Assembly (NCBI GenBank): GCA_964585545.1
Contig: CAZPDT010000010.1
Span: 58,410-122,409 of the forward strand
Direction: 5' to 3'
DNA from: Brumimicrobium sp964585545
GTDB lineage: Bacteria; Bacteroidota; Bacteroidia; Flavobacteriales_D; Crocinitomicaceae
DNA length: 64,000 nt
Under the pieces are notes generated by a model. The model worked only from the letters and a program-made list of their open reading frames with translations. It did not search any database and was not told the origin of the DNA. The first letter of the stretch is position 1; each line of letters opens with the position of its first letter. The position numbers and the translations under genes are program-made. This document shows positions 1 to 8,231 of this stretch, in pieces.

Positions 1-1283
1 CTGCCACTTCAGTAAAAACTGCAGATTGGACAGTACTCATCAAAAGTGAAAACGAGACGTTTATTGGATACGATAAACTGTCGGCAGAGATTAAAATTAC
101 TCGGTATAGAAAAGTTGAACAAAAAAAGAAATCTTTCTATCAATTGGTATTTGATAAAACTCCATTTTATCCAGAAGGCGGCGGTCAGATTGGAGATCAA
201 GGATACATTGCATCGAATGGAGAAAAAATAGCAATTTTTGATACCAAGAAAGAAAACAATCTAATCGTTCACTTAACGAAAGAATTGCCAAAGGATTTAA
301 AATCGACATTCGAGGCGGTAGTCAACAAAGAAAGAAGGGATTTGACTGCTTCAAACCACAGTGCTACTCATCTATTACATTATGCATTGCAAAAAGTTCT
401 AGGAGATCATGTTACACAAAAAGGTTCTTTGGTTCACCCCGATTATTTACGGTTTGATTTCTCACATTTCTCTAAAGTAACCGATGAAGAGATCATTGAA
501 ATTGAAGAAATCGTTAATGGATTAATTTTCCAAAACATACCGCTTAATGAAATGAGGAATATACCTATACAAGAAGCCAAAGACAAAGGAGCTATGATGT
601 TGTTTGGAGAAAAATATGGTGACCATGTACGCGTCATTCAATTCGGAGATTCAACAGAATTGTGTGGAGGAACTCATGTTACGAATACTGGAAACATTGG
701 TCGATTTAAAATTGTTTCTGAAGGCTCTGTTGCTTCGGGTATACGAAGAATCGAAGCCATTACAAATAAGACTGCTGAAAAATATATTCAAAATAAATTA
801 GCCCACTTAGAGCAAATTGAATCCTTATTCAAAAACCCTAAAGATATTGTGCAATCTGTAACAGTGCTTATAGAAAAAAACCACGCCTTGCAAAAACATT
901 TGCAACAGTTAGAAAAGGAACAAATCAAAACATTAAAATCTGACTTAAAAAACAAGATTCAAAATAAAAATGGAATCAACTATCTTGAAGCAATTGTTCC
1001 TTTTGACGGAAAAGCAATAAAAGACATTCTCTTTCAATTAAAAGGTGAACAAGATACCTTTTTTGCCGTAATTGGAGGGAAAAACAATGGAAAATGTACC
1101 TTGAGTATTGTTGTTTCCGAAGACCTTGTGAAAGCCAAAAAGTTACATGCTGGAAATATAATCCGTGAAGTTGCACACCTTATTCAAGGAGGCGGCGGAG
1201 GACAACCCTTCTTTGCAACTGCTGGAGGCAAAAACCCTGATGGATTATCTGCTGCAATAGATGCGGTTAAAGCAATGCTGTAG
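1..1283 (+). CDS. alaS: Alanyl-tRNA synthetase, C-terminal part (5' end outside the window)
   Basis: The reading frame is open from base 3 and ends in TAG at 1281-1283, giving about 426 residues of a family that is usually near 870, so the catalytic N-terminal half lies before the window. What remains is the editing and C-terminal part. The editing-domain zinc-site motifs are visible: HSATH near 357-371 and CGGTH near 662-676. The opening FYPEGGGQIGD segment is typical of the editing domain. A DHHA1-type glycine-rich end (GGGGGQPFFATAGG) closes the protein and helps position tRNA. The enzyme charges tRNA-Ala and clears mischarged Ser- or Gly-tRNA-Ala in the cytoplasm. No broken frame is seen. 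The next gene starts 190 bases downstream and looks independent. Confidence 0.97.
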   Translation, partial: ATSVKTADWTVLIKSENETFIGYDKLSAEIKITRYRKVEQKKKSFYQLVFDKTPFYPEGGGQIGDQGYIASNGEKIAIFDTKKENNLIVHLTKELPKDLKSTFEAVVNKERRDLTASNHSATHLLHYALQKVLGDHVTQKGSLVHPDYLRFDFSHFSKVTDEEIIEIEEIVNGLIFQNIPLNEMRNIPIQEAKDKGAMMLFGEKYGDHVRVIQFGDSTELCGGTHVTNTGNIGRFKIVSEGSVASGIRRIEAITNKTAEKYIQNKLAHLEQIESLFKNPKDIVQSVTVLIEKNHALQKHLQQLEKEQIKTLKSDLKNKIQNKNGINYLEAIVPFDGKAIKDILFQLKGEQDTFFAVIGGKNNGKCTLSIVVSEDLVKAKKLHAGNIIREVAHLIQGGGGGQPFFATAGGKNPDGLSAAIDAVKAML

Positions 1284-1473
1284 TTAAATTTCATGTAGTA
1301 CAATCAATACGAATACCCTTGGTAAAGTTTGATGACACAGCCCAACTGCGACGATAAACACTACCAATATAAACTTGTCTTCAGCAATAGTCTCCCTGTT
1401 AGTATTTCCTAAAGGTTTTGTATTCTGGCAAACTTTTTGTATCTTATGTTGATGAACTCTAAAACTTTTAATT

Positions 1474-2259
1474 ATGAGAATTTTCATGTCAATAATATTA
1501 CTCAGTGGATTGCTTGTCGGAATGACAAGTTCGACAACAATATTTTATCCCAAAGCAGAACATTCAAGTTTTAAAAGCGGAGAAAAACTACGCTATCGGA
1601 TAAGTTATGGAATCATGGATGCTGGTGAGGCTATCTTAACTGTAAAAGAAACAAAAGTGAAAGGGGCCAATGGAAGACCGTTATACCATGTAAAAGGGGT
1701 CGGAAGAACCCTTGGCGCTTTCAATTGGTTTTATAAAGTAGATGACACCTATGAATCATATATTGACAAAACAGGTGCTTTTCCATGGCATTTCATTCGA
1801 GATATAAACGAAGGTGGATATACAAAGTATCAGAAATACACTTTTCAACAAAATAAACAAAAAGTGCATGATCAAGATGGAAAGTCTTATAAAGTTCCAT
1901 TGGGAATTAAGGATATGCTTTCTTCTTTCTATTATGCTCGAACATTGGATTTTGACGATATGAAGAAAGGTCAGGTTACTCAATTCCAAGTGTTTATGGA
2001 TGGGGAAGTTTGGCCACTAAAAATAAAATATGTTGGTAAGGAAATTGTTAAACTGCGCAAAGGAAAATTCAAATGTTTAAAGTTTGTTCCTGTTGTACAA
2101 GAAGGACGCTACTTTGAAAGCGAAGAAGATGTTCAGTTTTGGGTAACAGACGACAAAAATCGAATCCCTGTTTTGGTGAAGGCTAAAATTCCAGTTGGTA
2201 CCGTTAAAATGCACTTGGTTGAATGGAGTGGATTAAAAGGTGATATTGCAAAACTTTAG
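1474..2259 (+). CDS. DUF3108 domain protein, exported
   Basis: A 261-residue protein with a hydrophobic N-terminal signal (about residues 1-20, FMSIILLSGLLVGM) followed by a soluble region rich in beta strands and aromatic residues. The pattern GEKLRYRISYGIMDAGEA near residue 37, followed by YHVKGVGRT, matches the DUF3108 family, which is common in Bacteroidota and predicted periplasmic. The family has no settled function. It stands alone between alaS and a strong terminator, so it is probably its own transcription unit. No lipobox is seen. The start ATG at 1474 puts the signal peptide at the very N-terminus; a second ATG lies 12 bases in. Confidence 0.8.
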   Translation: MRIFMSIILLSGLLVGMTSSTTIFYPKAEHSSFKSGEKLRYRISYGIMDAGEAILTVKETKVKGANGRPLYHVKGVGRTLGAFNWFYKVDDTYESYIDKTGAFPWHFIRDINEGGYTKYQKYTFQQNKQKVHDQDGKSYKVPLGIKDMLSSFYYARTLDFDDMKKGQVTQFQVFMDGEVWPLKIKYVGKEIVKLRKGKFKCLKFVPVVQEGRYFESEEDVQFWVTDDKNRIPVLVKAKIPVGTVKMHLVEWSGLKGDIAKL

Positions 2260-2283
2260 TAGCTGTTAATGATGAATAAAATG

Positions 2284-2316
2284 AAAGCTTTCTGGAAATT
2301 TCCAGAAAGCTTTTTT
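2284..2316 (+). terminator. Rho-independent terminator after the DUF3108 gene
   Basis: An almost unbroken palindrome (AAAGCTTTCTGG paired with CCAGAAAGCTTT around a small AAATT centre) is followed by a run of T. It lies 25 bases after the stop codon at 2259, in the right orientation for the plus-strand gene. Confidence 0.9.
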
Positions 2317-2346
2317 ATTTACAAGCATTTATTAAAATCGGTTTTG

Positions 2347-2354
2347 TAAATTTG
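2347..2354 (+). promoter_or_regulatory. Minus-7 promoter element for the DUF4286-rsmA pair
   Basis: TAAATTTG is an exact match to the Bacteroidota minus-7 consensus TAnnTTTG. It ends only four bases before the ATG at 2359, so transcription would begin about at the start codon. No clear minus-33 TTG is seen. Confidence 0.5.
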
Positions 2355-2358
2355 TAAT

Positions 2359-2670
2359 ATGGTAGTTTATAATGTAACAATCAATATTGATCAAGAAAGT
2401 GCTGACGAATGGCTCAAATGGATGCGGGAAACACATATTCCAGATGTTATGAGTACAGGTCATTTTAGAGATAGTAAAATTTGTCGAGTACAAGGAGAAG
2501 AGGAAGGCGGCAACACCTTTGCAATTATGTACACTGCAAAGTCTCAAAAAGATCTCGAAGAATATCAAGAAAAGCACTCGCCACAATTGCAGTCAGAACA
2601 TACCCAACGTTTTAAAGGAAAATTTGCCTCTTTTAGAACGCTACTTACAGTTGTTGAAGAATTCGATTAA
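2359..2670 (+). CDS. DUF4286 family protein
   Basis: A 103-residue cytosolic protein with the DUF4286 pattern: an N-terminal strand VVYNVTINIDQES, then the helix DEWLKWMRETHIPDVM, and later a segment FAIMYTAKSQKDLEEYQ. This small alpha/beta fold resembles dimeric ferredoxin-like barrels, but the family has no proven role. Its stop codon TAA shares one base with the ATG of rsmA, so the two are almost certainly translated together. That coupling suggests a link to rRNA maturation, which is inference only. Confidence 0.85.
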   Translation: MVVYNVTINIDQESADEWLKWMRETHIPDVMSTGHFRDSKICRVQGEEEGGNTFAIMYTAKSQKDLEEYQEKHSPQLQSEHTQRFKGKFASFRTLLTVVEEFD

Positions 2671-3473
2671 TGATGACTGTTCAACCTAAAAAACACCTCG
2701 GACAACATTTTCTCACTGACGAGAACACGAGTAAGAAAATTGTAGAACAATACACCAACTTGGGTCAAACCAACAATATGCTTGAAATCGGCCCTGGAAT
2801 GGGTGCCATTACAAAGTATTTGTTGGAAATTAAAGGCATTGATTTACACGTTATGGAATTGGATAAAGAGGCCGCAGCTTATCTCAAGTTAAATTATCCT
2901 CAACTGGACGGTAAGATTCATTCAAGTGATTTTTTAAAAACTGATTTGTCTACTTTTTTCACTGGACAACCTTTTGCCGTTGTTGGCAATTTTCCTTACA
3001 ATATTTCTTCTCAGATTTTATTTCATTGCATCAAATTCAGAAATCAAATTCCCGAAATTATGGGGATGTTTCAAAAAGAAGTAGCCGAAAGGGTAGCCGA
3101 GCCTCCAGGATCAAAAAAGTATGGTGTGCTTAGTGTTTTTCTCCAAACTTATTACGATATTGAATATTGTTTTACTGTCAACGAAAATGTGTTTAATCCT
3201 CCACCAAAAGTAAAGTCTGGAGTAATTCGTTGTTTCCGTAATGAACGCAAAACCCTTCCCGTAGATGAAAGTTTATATGCTAAAGTTGTGAAAGCTACTT
3301 TTAATCAAAGACGCAAAACAATCAAGAATGGTTTAAAAAAGATCATTGATGTTCAACTTCTACCAACACATCCATTTCTTAAACAACGTGCCGAAACGCT
3401 TGGAATAGAAGAGTTTATTGAATTGACAAGAATTGTTGAGGAAGCGTTATCTGGTCTGCAGCAGAAAACATAG
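2670..3473 (+). CDS. rsmA: 16S rRNA (adenine1518/1519-N6) dimethyltransferase
   Basis: 267 residues, the usual length for RsmA/KsgA. The N-terminal PKKHLGQHFLTD is the family hallmark. It is followed by the SAM-binding motif LEIGPGMGAIT (about residue 40) and the catalytic motif NFPYN (about residue 110), and the C-terminal helical region contains FNQRRKTIKNGLK. The enzyme dimethylates two adjacent adenines in helix 45 of 16S rRNA late in small-subunit assembly. Two ATGs are in tandem at 2670 and 2673, and the first overlaps the upstream stop by one base. The gene converges on the GT9 gene 12 bases beyond its stop. Confidence 0.98.
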   Translation: MMTVQPKKHLGQHFLTDENTSKKIVEQYTNLGQTNNMLEIGPGMGAITKYLLEIKGIDLHVMELDKEAAAYLKLNYPQLDGKIHSSDFLKTDLSTFFTGQPFAVVGNFPYNISSQILFHCIKFRNQIPEIMGMFQKEVAERVAEPPGSKKYGVLSVFLQTYYDIEYCFTVNENVFNPPPKVKSGVIRCFRNERKTLPVDESLYAKVVKATFNQRRKTIKNGLKKIIDVQLLPTHPFLKQRAETLGIEEFIELTRIVEEALSGLQQKT

Positions 3474-3485
3474 CAATTGTAATTC

Positions 3486-4487
3486 TCATAATAGTTTTCC
3501 GTCTTTTATAAACTGTAAAATCTGTTCTCTAATTGCAGGAATATCCTGATTCATCATACATTTGAAATGACCCTTTGGACACTTATCGTATCCCAGTTTT
3601 GAACAAGGTCTGCACGACAAACCTTTTACCTCATGAATAGAATAAGAATCAGGTGCTTGAGGACGATAAGGATACATCCCAAATTCAGGAATTGTGCTTC
3701 CCCAGATGCTTACAATAGGAACATCAAATGCTGATCCAATGTGCATCATTCCAGTGTCGTGAGTAATTAAAACTTCAGCCTCCATTATTGCTTGTGCCGA
3801 TTCCTGGATTGAAAATTCTCCACACGTATTTTGAATGTTTTGTTTGGGAAGATACGCCTTAATTTTTTGACCTTCTTCTCGGTCTTCTTCACCTCCAATT
3901 AATACAATTGGCAGTGGCATTTCAACTAAAATCTCGCTTAATTTTTCTGACGGCATCTTTTTGGTCGCAAACTTTCCACCAATGGCGACTACAATATATT
4001 TTCCTCCAGTATTAAAGCGTTTTTTAAACGTTTTAAGGTCGATTTTTATGTAAAAATCCAGACCCTTTTTATCATTTTTTACACCCAATGGCTCAACGGC
4101 TTTAAAATACCGATCTACAATATGAATATTGGGCAGCAAATTCCATTTAAAATTAACCATTAACCATTTTTGGACATTCAGTTTAGGAAAAGTATATGTC
4201 TTTTTTGATAAATAAGACCGTACTCGAGCTGTTCTTAAATTTTTATGGAGGTCAATCACATAATCAAAACCAATATTTTTAAGTCTCAAAAGTACTTCTT
4301 TATCGTTCTCTCCCCATGCATGAACTTTGTTAACATTGGGGTTAGGTACATAAAGGTCTATATACTCCTTTTTGGTTAGAACGTGTAATTCAACATGATT
4401 CATTTGAGCCTTTATACACCTTAAAATAGGACTCGTTAGAACGATATCACCAATAGAACTGAACCGAATAACAAGAATTTTGGTCAT
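3486..4487 (-). CDS. GT9 family glycosyltransferase (heptosyltransferase-like)
   Basis: 333 residues. The N-terminal motif KILVIRFSSIGDIVLTSP is the signature of GT9 enzymes (ADP-heptose:LPS heptosyltransferases). The second half carries the nucleotide-sugar-binding pattern: THDTGMMHIGSAFDVPIVSIWGS near residue 250. A four-cysteine cluster near residues 285-305 (CRPC, then KCPKGHFKC) is found in many Bacteroidota members. The likely role is addition of a sugar to the LPS core at the inner membrane. The acceptor and exact sugar cannot be told from sequence. It is transcribed after the ABC exporter, 45 bases upstream on the same strand, which fits an envelope-lipid operon. Confidence 0.88.
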   Translation of the reverse strand: MTKILVIRFSSIGDIVLTSPILRCIKAQMNHVELHVLTKKEYIDLYVPNPNVNKVHAWGENDKEVLLRLKNIGFDYVIDLHKNLRTARVRSYLSKKTYTFPKLNVQKWLMVNFKWNLLPNIHIVDRYFKAVEPLGVKNDKKGLDFYIKIDLKTFKKRFNTGGKYIVVAIGGKFATKKMPSEKLSEILVEMPLPIVLIGGEEDREEGQKIKAYLPKQNIQNTCGEFSIQESAQAIMEAEVLITHDTGMMHIGSAFDVPIVSIWGSTIPEFGMYPYRPQAPDSYSIHEVKGLSCRPCSKLGYDKCPKGHFKCMMNQDIPAIREQILQFIKDGKLL

Positions 4488-4532
4488 ATTACAAAAGTAA
4501 TTGTTAGTTTCATAAAATCCACAAAAATGATG

Positions 4533-6332
4533 TCATATCTCTTGTAGTTCTACCATTTTTCGAAAACGGTCAGATGTTTTAGTCAACTCTTTAAAAGTTC
4601 CCTTACCGATAATCTTTCCTTGATCCATTAAATAAACTTGATCTGCTTTTTTGATTGTGGACAGTCGGTGAGCAATAATAAGAATAGTATAGGCTCCTTT
4701 CAATTGATCAATATTGTATTGGATTTCCTTTTCTGTTTCAGAATCCAAAGCAGAGGTGGCCTCATCCAAAATCAAAATATCAATATCTTTATACAGTTCT
4801 CGAGCAATCGAAATACGCTGTTTCTGCCCACCCGAAAGGTTAATTCCTCTATTGCCTAAGAACGTATCTTCCTTTTTACTCAAAGTAGCTATAAAAGTAT
4901 GAATTGCCGCTTTACGGATTGCTTCTTGAAATCGTTGTTTATTTTCTACTGAAGGCTCTGCCCAAAAAGTTACGTTATTAAATATGGTGTCATTAAAAAT
5001 CACAGGCTCCTGAGAAATGTAACCAATTCTCGATTGATAAGAAGGCTTATTCAGTTCTGCAATATTGCATCCGTCAATAATGAGCTCGCCTGTACTTGGC
5101 GGAACCAATCCACAAATCAGGTTCACTAATGTTGTTTTTCCGCTACCACTTTCCCCTGCAAAAGCAACTGTTTGATTCTTTTCAATTGATAAATTAATCT
5201 CTTTCAAAATAGAAACATCATTGTTGAATCCAAATGATAAATTATTTAAAACAATTGATGATTTAAATCTTCCAATCTTTTTACTTCCTTCTTTTTCCTT
5301 TCCTTTTCTCAATTCTTGTTCGAAAGATGCCATATTGTCTAAAGAACCTGAATGGGACAAGAAGCTATTATAAAAGTTTTGAAATCCAATTAAAGCAGTT
5401 AATGCTCGATAAAAAAGAAGTAAACTCATTAAAATAGAGGCCAGTTGGCCATTAAAGGCATAAATCTGAATAAAAATAACTGCACAAACAACAATGATAA
5501 GAAGAGGTTCCCGAGAACCCACGATTTGTGCATTGAGAAATCCAATTTTTTTATTGGTTACTTCGATGTTTTTAATACTCTTCGTTAACTTATTTGAGTA
5601 AAGAGAAAGGAATCCTGTTGCCTTAAGGTATTTAAAATTTGAAATATACTGAATAATAAAACCGTGGTAATTGCTGTTTCTTTTAGAAAGTTCAGCCGAT
5701 TCCTTTTTGGTTTTTTTATAAATAGCTGTATAAACCAAGTTGGTAAATAAACCTCCAACACACACGAGAAGCGCAAACCTCCAATCAATCAAGAAAACAA
5801 AGACCATATAAATTAGAGTCATGAACAATTGTTGCAAACCATTCGAGTAGTTTTTAAATGCCGTAGAAACCCGACTTACCTCAGAGGTGAATGAATTTTG
5901 AATCCTTCCTATATCCGAACTAACAAAGGTTTTATAGGAAAATTGTGTGAACAAATTGGTCAATCTTACACGAAGAGTAGAAATAAAATATTGACTCACT
6001 ACAACCTTATATGCCGTTGTGAAGTAAGTGGCTATACCTTTCATAATAAAAAAGAAAAGTAAGAATCCTAGGGCAACTAGCAATGTAAACTCAATTCCCA
6101 AAGAATTAAGTCCATCAACAATAAAAGATAAATTGCCTAAGTTTTCTCCCGTTGCATGCTCTCCTCCTTCTGCCAATTGTAACATAGGCAAAAACATCGT
6201 CAGTCCAAAAGCATCTAATGCTCCAATAATAATTCCTAGAATAATTACAATAAAGATGCGGTACCTTAAATACCTATAAAAATAGACAAAAGACGAAAAA
6301 TATTTTTTAATGATGTCTTTAATTACCTCCAT
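4533..6332 (-). CDS. ABC exporter, fused permease and ATPase (MsbA-like)
   Basis: 599 residues: an N-terminal region of about 320 residues with roughly six membrane segments, then one ATPase domain. Walker A GESGSGKT lies near residues 393-400, signature LSGGQ near 499-503, Walker B ILILDE near 519-524 and the H-loop IAHRLST near 553. All key residues are present, so it should be active. Half-transporters of this kind form dimers in the inner membrane and flip lipids or export other compounds. The GT9 glycosyltransferase immediately downstream suggests LPS or lipid-linked glycan as substrate, but drug or peptide export cannot be excluded. An exact minus-7 box is seen upstream at 6371-6378. 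Confidence 0.92.
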   Translation of the reverse strand: MEVIKDIIKKYFSSFVYFYRYLRYRIFIVIILGIIIGALDAFGLTMFLPMLQLAEGGEHATGENLGNLSFIVDGLNSLGIEFTLLVALGFLLFFFIMKGIATYFTTAYKVVVSQYFISTLRVRLTNLFTQFSYKTFVSSDIGRIQNSFTSEVSRVSTAFKNYSNGLQQLFMTLIYMVFVFLIDWRFALLVCVGGLFTNLVYTAIYKKTKKESAELSKRNSNYHGFIIQYISNFKYLKATGFLSLYSNKLTKSIKNIEVTNKKIGFLNAQIVGSREPLLIIVVCAVIFIQIYAFNGQLASILMSLLLFYRALTALIGFQNFYNSFLSHSGSLDNMASFEQELRKGKEKEGSKKIGRFKSSIVLNNLSFGFNNDVSILKEINLSIEKNQTVAFAGESGSGKTTLVNLICGLVPPSTGELIIDGCNIAELNKPSYQSRIGYISQEPVIFNDTIFNNVTFWAEPSVENKQRFQEAIRKAAIHTFIATLSKKEDTFLGNRGINLSGGQKQRISIARELYKDIDILILDEATSALDSETEKEIQYNIDQLKGAYTILIIAHRLSTIKKADQVYLMDQGKIIGKGTFKELTKTSDRFRKMVELQEI

Positions 6333-6370
6333 TAATGGTTATTACAAGATTGTTTAATACAATTGAGTTA

Positions 6371-6378
6371 CAAATTTA
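6371..6378 (-). promoter_or_regulatory. Minus-7 promoter element for the ABC exporter
   Basis: Read on the minus strand this is TAAATTTG, an exact TAnnTTTG match, 38 bases upstream of the ATG at 6332. No convincing minus-33 TTG at 17-23 bases. Confidence 0.45.
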
Positions 6379-6427
6379 AGAAATTTTAAATCAGGATCGT
6401 TTTTAATTTCAGTTCGATGTGAAGTAT

Positions 6428-6589
6428 CTATCTCAATCCTTCTAAGATTTTCATAGATTCTGGGACATATTGTTTAAATTTAATTTGAGAATTAAACAAT
6501 CCACGAATGATTCCTTTTCGATCGATAACGTATGTTACACGCCCAGGAATAAAACCAAATAAATTCGTGGGTACACTGATCTTGATATT
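6428..6589 (-). pseudogene. Peroxiredoxin (Bcp/PrxQ-type) C-terminal remnant
   Basis: The minus strand between the ABC exporter and the helicase has an open frame of about 53 codons bounded by TAA upstream and TAG at 6428-6430, without a start codon. It reads VPTNLFGFIPGRVTYVIDRK, then GIIRGLFNSQIKFKQYVPES. This closely resembles the C-terminal third of Bcp-type thiol peroxidases (GLIPGRVTYVID-KGIIRHIFNSQ). The N-terminal two thirds, including the catalytic cysteine region, are absent, and the fragment starts 7 bases beyond the helicase stop. It is best read as the leftover of a deleted gene. The family identification is from memory of the motif, not a search. Confidence 0.75.
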
Positions 6590-6596
6590 TTAATCC

Positions 6597-7847
6597 TTAA
6601 CCCGCTTTATTCCTGTTCTTGTTTTTTCTGTGGTTTTGTTTTCTTTGACCACCTCCACCTCGGCGCCTACCTCCTCCTTGTTTTGGCTTTGGAACCTTCT
6701 CATATTTCTGCTCTTCAACTTCAGGATGGGGCTCCATTCTCGGCACCTGTTGTTTAATCAATTTCTCAATATCTTTTAGGTATTCTCGCTCTTCATTATC
6801 ACAAAAAGACAAAGCAAGTCCACTAGCATTGGCACGACCTGTTCTTCCGATTCGGTGAACATACGTCTCTGGTACGTTAGGCAAATCATAATTAATAACC
6901 AAAGACAAATCTTCCACATCGATTCCACGAGCGGCAATATCGGTAGCAATCAACACCTTAACTTTTCCCTCCTTAAAATCACCCAAAGCCTTTTGACGTT
7001 GTGCCTGAGATTTATTTCCATGAATGGCTGCTGCTTGGATTCCAGTTTTTCCCAATTTCTTTACAATTTTATTGGCGCCGTGTTTTGTTCGCGAAAATGC
7101 CAATACATTATCATCTGGGTGGTCCGTAATGATGTTCTTCAACAGCTTCACCTTGTCACTTTTACTCACAAAATAAATGCCTTGATCTACCTTTTCGGCA
7201 GTAGCTTGTTGAGGTTTTATCGTTACTTGTTCGAATTTTCCCAAAATGCTTCGAGACAGTTCAACAATTGATTTTGGCATGGTCGCAGAAAAAAACAACG
7301 ATTGTCTTTTGGGAGGAAGTTTAGCAATAATTTTTTTAATGTCATGTATAAAGCCCATATCCAACATTTGATCTGCTTCATCGAGGACAACAAATTCCAA
7401 ATCACGGAAAGAAATATATCCTTGATTCATTAAATCAAGCAAACGTCCAGGAGTTGCAACTAAAATATCAACGCCTTGCTTTAATCGAGCCACTTGTTTG
7501 GTTTGTTTTACTCCACCATATATAACAGTATTTCTTAAATCAGTATGTCTCGCATAAGCACTTAAGCTCTCATCTATCTGAATCGCTAATTCACGTGTAG
7601 GTGTAACCACCAAAGCACGAATCTTACGCTTTCCTCTACTTTTATTTTGAGCATTGTACAAATGATGTAAAATCGGAATACCAAAGGCCGCTGTTTTACC
7701 TGTACCTGTTTGCGCAACGCCCAAAAGGTCTTTTTTATTGAGTAAAATTGGTATGGATTGTTCTTGTATCGGGGTTGGTGTCTTGTAGCCTTCTTCTTCA
7801 AGGGCTTTTAATATGGGTTCGGCAATGCCGAGTTGTTTAAATGTCAT
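6597..7847 (-). CDS. DEAD-box ATP-dependent RNA helicase (RhlE-like)
   Basis: 416 residues with the full helicase motif set in order: AQTGTGKT (motif I), PTREL (Ia), TPGRL (Ib), DEAD (II), SAT (III), ARGID (V) and HRIGRTGR (VI). The C-terminal tail of about 45 residues is glycine-, arginine- and lysine-rich (GGGRRRGGGGQRK), as in RhlE-type helicases that bind structured RNA without sequence preference. Likely roles are ribosome assembly and RNA turnover, especially in the cold. An exact minus-7 box lies 17 bases upstream of the ATG at 7865-7872. The gene abuts the peroxiredoxin remnant at its 3' end. Confidence 0.95.
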   Translation of the reverse strand: MTFKQLGIAEPILKALEEEGYKTPTPIQEQSIPILLNKKDLLGVAQTGTGKTAAFGIPILHHLYNAQNKSRGKRKIRALVVTPTRELAIQIDESLSAYARHTDLRNTVIYGGVKQTKQVARLKQGVDILVATPGRLLDLMNQGYISFRDLEFVVLDEADQMLDMGFIHDIKKIIAKLPPKRQSLFFSATMPKSIVELSRSILGKFEQVTIKPQQATAEKVDQGIYFVSKSDKVKLLKNIITDHPDDNVLAFSRTKHGANKIVKKLGKTGIQAAAIHGNKSQAQRQKALGDFKEGKVKVLIATDIAARGIDVEDLSLVINYDLPNVPETYVHRIGRTGRANASGLALSFCDNEEREYLKDIEKLIKQQVPRMEPHPEVEEQKYEKVPKPKQGGGRRRGGGGQRKQNHRKNKNRNKAG

Positions 7848-7864
7848 GTATTGTATATAAGTTG

Positions 7865-7872
7865 CAAATATA
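7865..7872 (-). promoter_or_regulatory. Minus-7 promoter element for the DEAD-box helicase
   Basis: Minus-strand TATATTTG, an exact TAnnTTTG match, 17 bases upstream of the helicase ATG. The leader would be only about 10-12 nt. Confidence 0.5.
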
Positions 7873-8231
7873 CAACTATTATGGGGAAATGATTTTACTG
7901 AGTAATAGTGAAATGTTCTTCAATAAAAATATATCTCACAATAATTGGTTTTTATAAATTATAAAACTAATTTTAAATCATTAGTGTCAGATAAATACCG
8001 TTAAAATCTATAATTTATATTTGTTAAAATTTAAACCTTTTTTGATGATTAAAAATTATCCCTTTTTTTTTATATAAAACAAATTCACAATAAACTGCGC
8101 TATTCTGCAAAGCGGAACTTATTTTTTAAAGATTACCGTTAATCAACAAACTCATATCCAAAAATTAATTAAGGAGTAAGAATCACAGTCACTTCTAAAA
8201 CTGACAAAAATAAATTCTTACCTTTAAAACC
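7873..8231. other. Divergent intergenic region, very AT-rich
   Basis: This stretch separates the divergent helicase and metallophosphoesterase genes. It holds AT-rich runs, including nine T near 8060, and a near-match minus-7 box TACCTTTA just before the ATG at 8232. No credible small reading frame, tRNA or strong hairpin is visible. A 5' regulatory leader for the helicase (cold-responsive in other bacteria) is possible but not shown. Confidence 0.4.

Noticed and set aside
1284..1487. 67-codon minus-strand frame between alaS and the DUF3108 gene
   Set aside because: Composition is not protein-like, it overlaps the start of the next gene, and there is no promoter box or terminator in the right orientation.
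6855..7271. 138-codon plus-strand frame opposite the DEAD-box helicase
   Set aside because: It is a shadow of helicase motifs on the other strand, with no promoter or family pattern.
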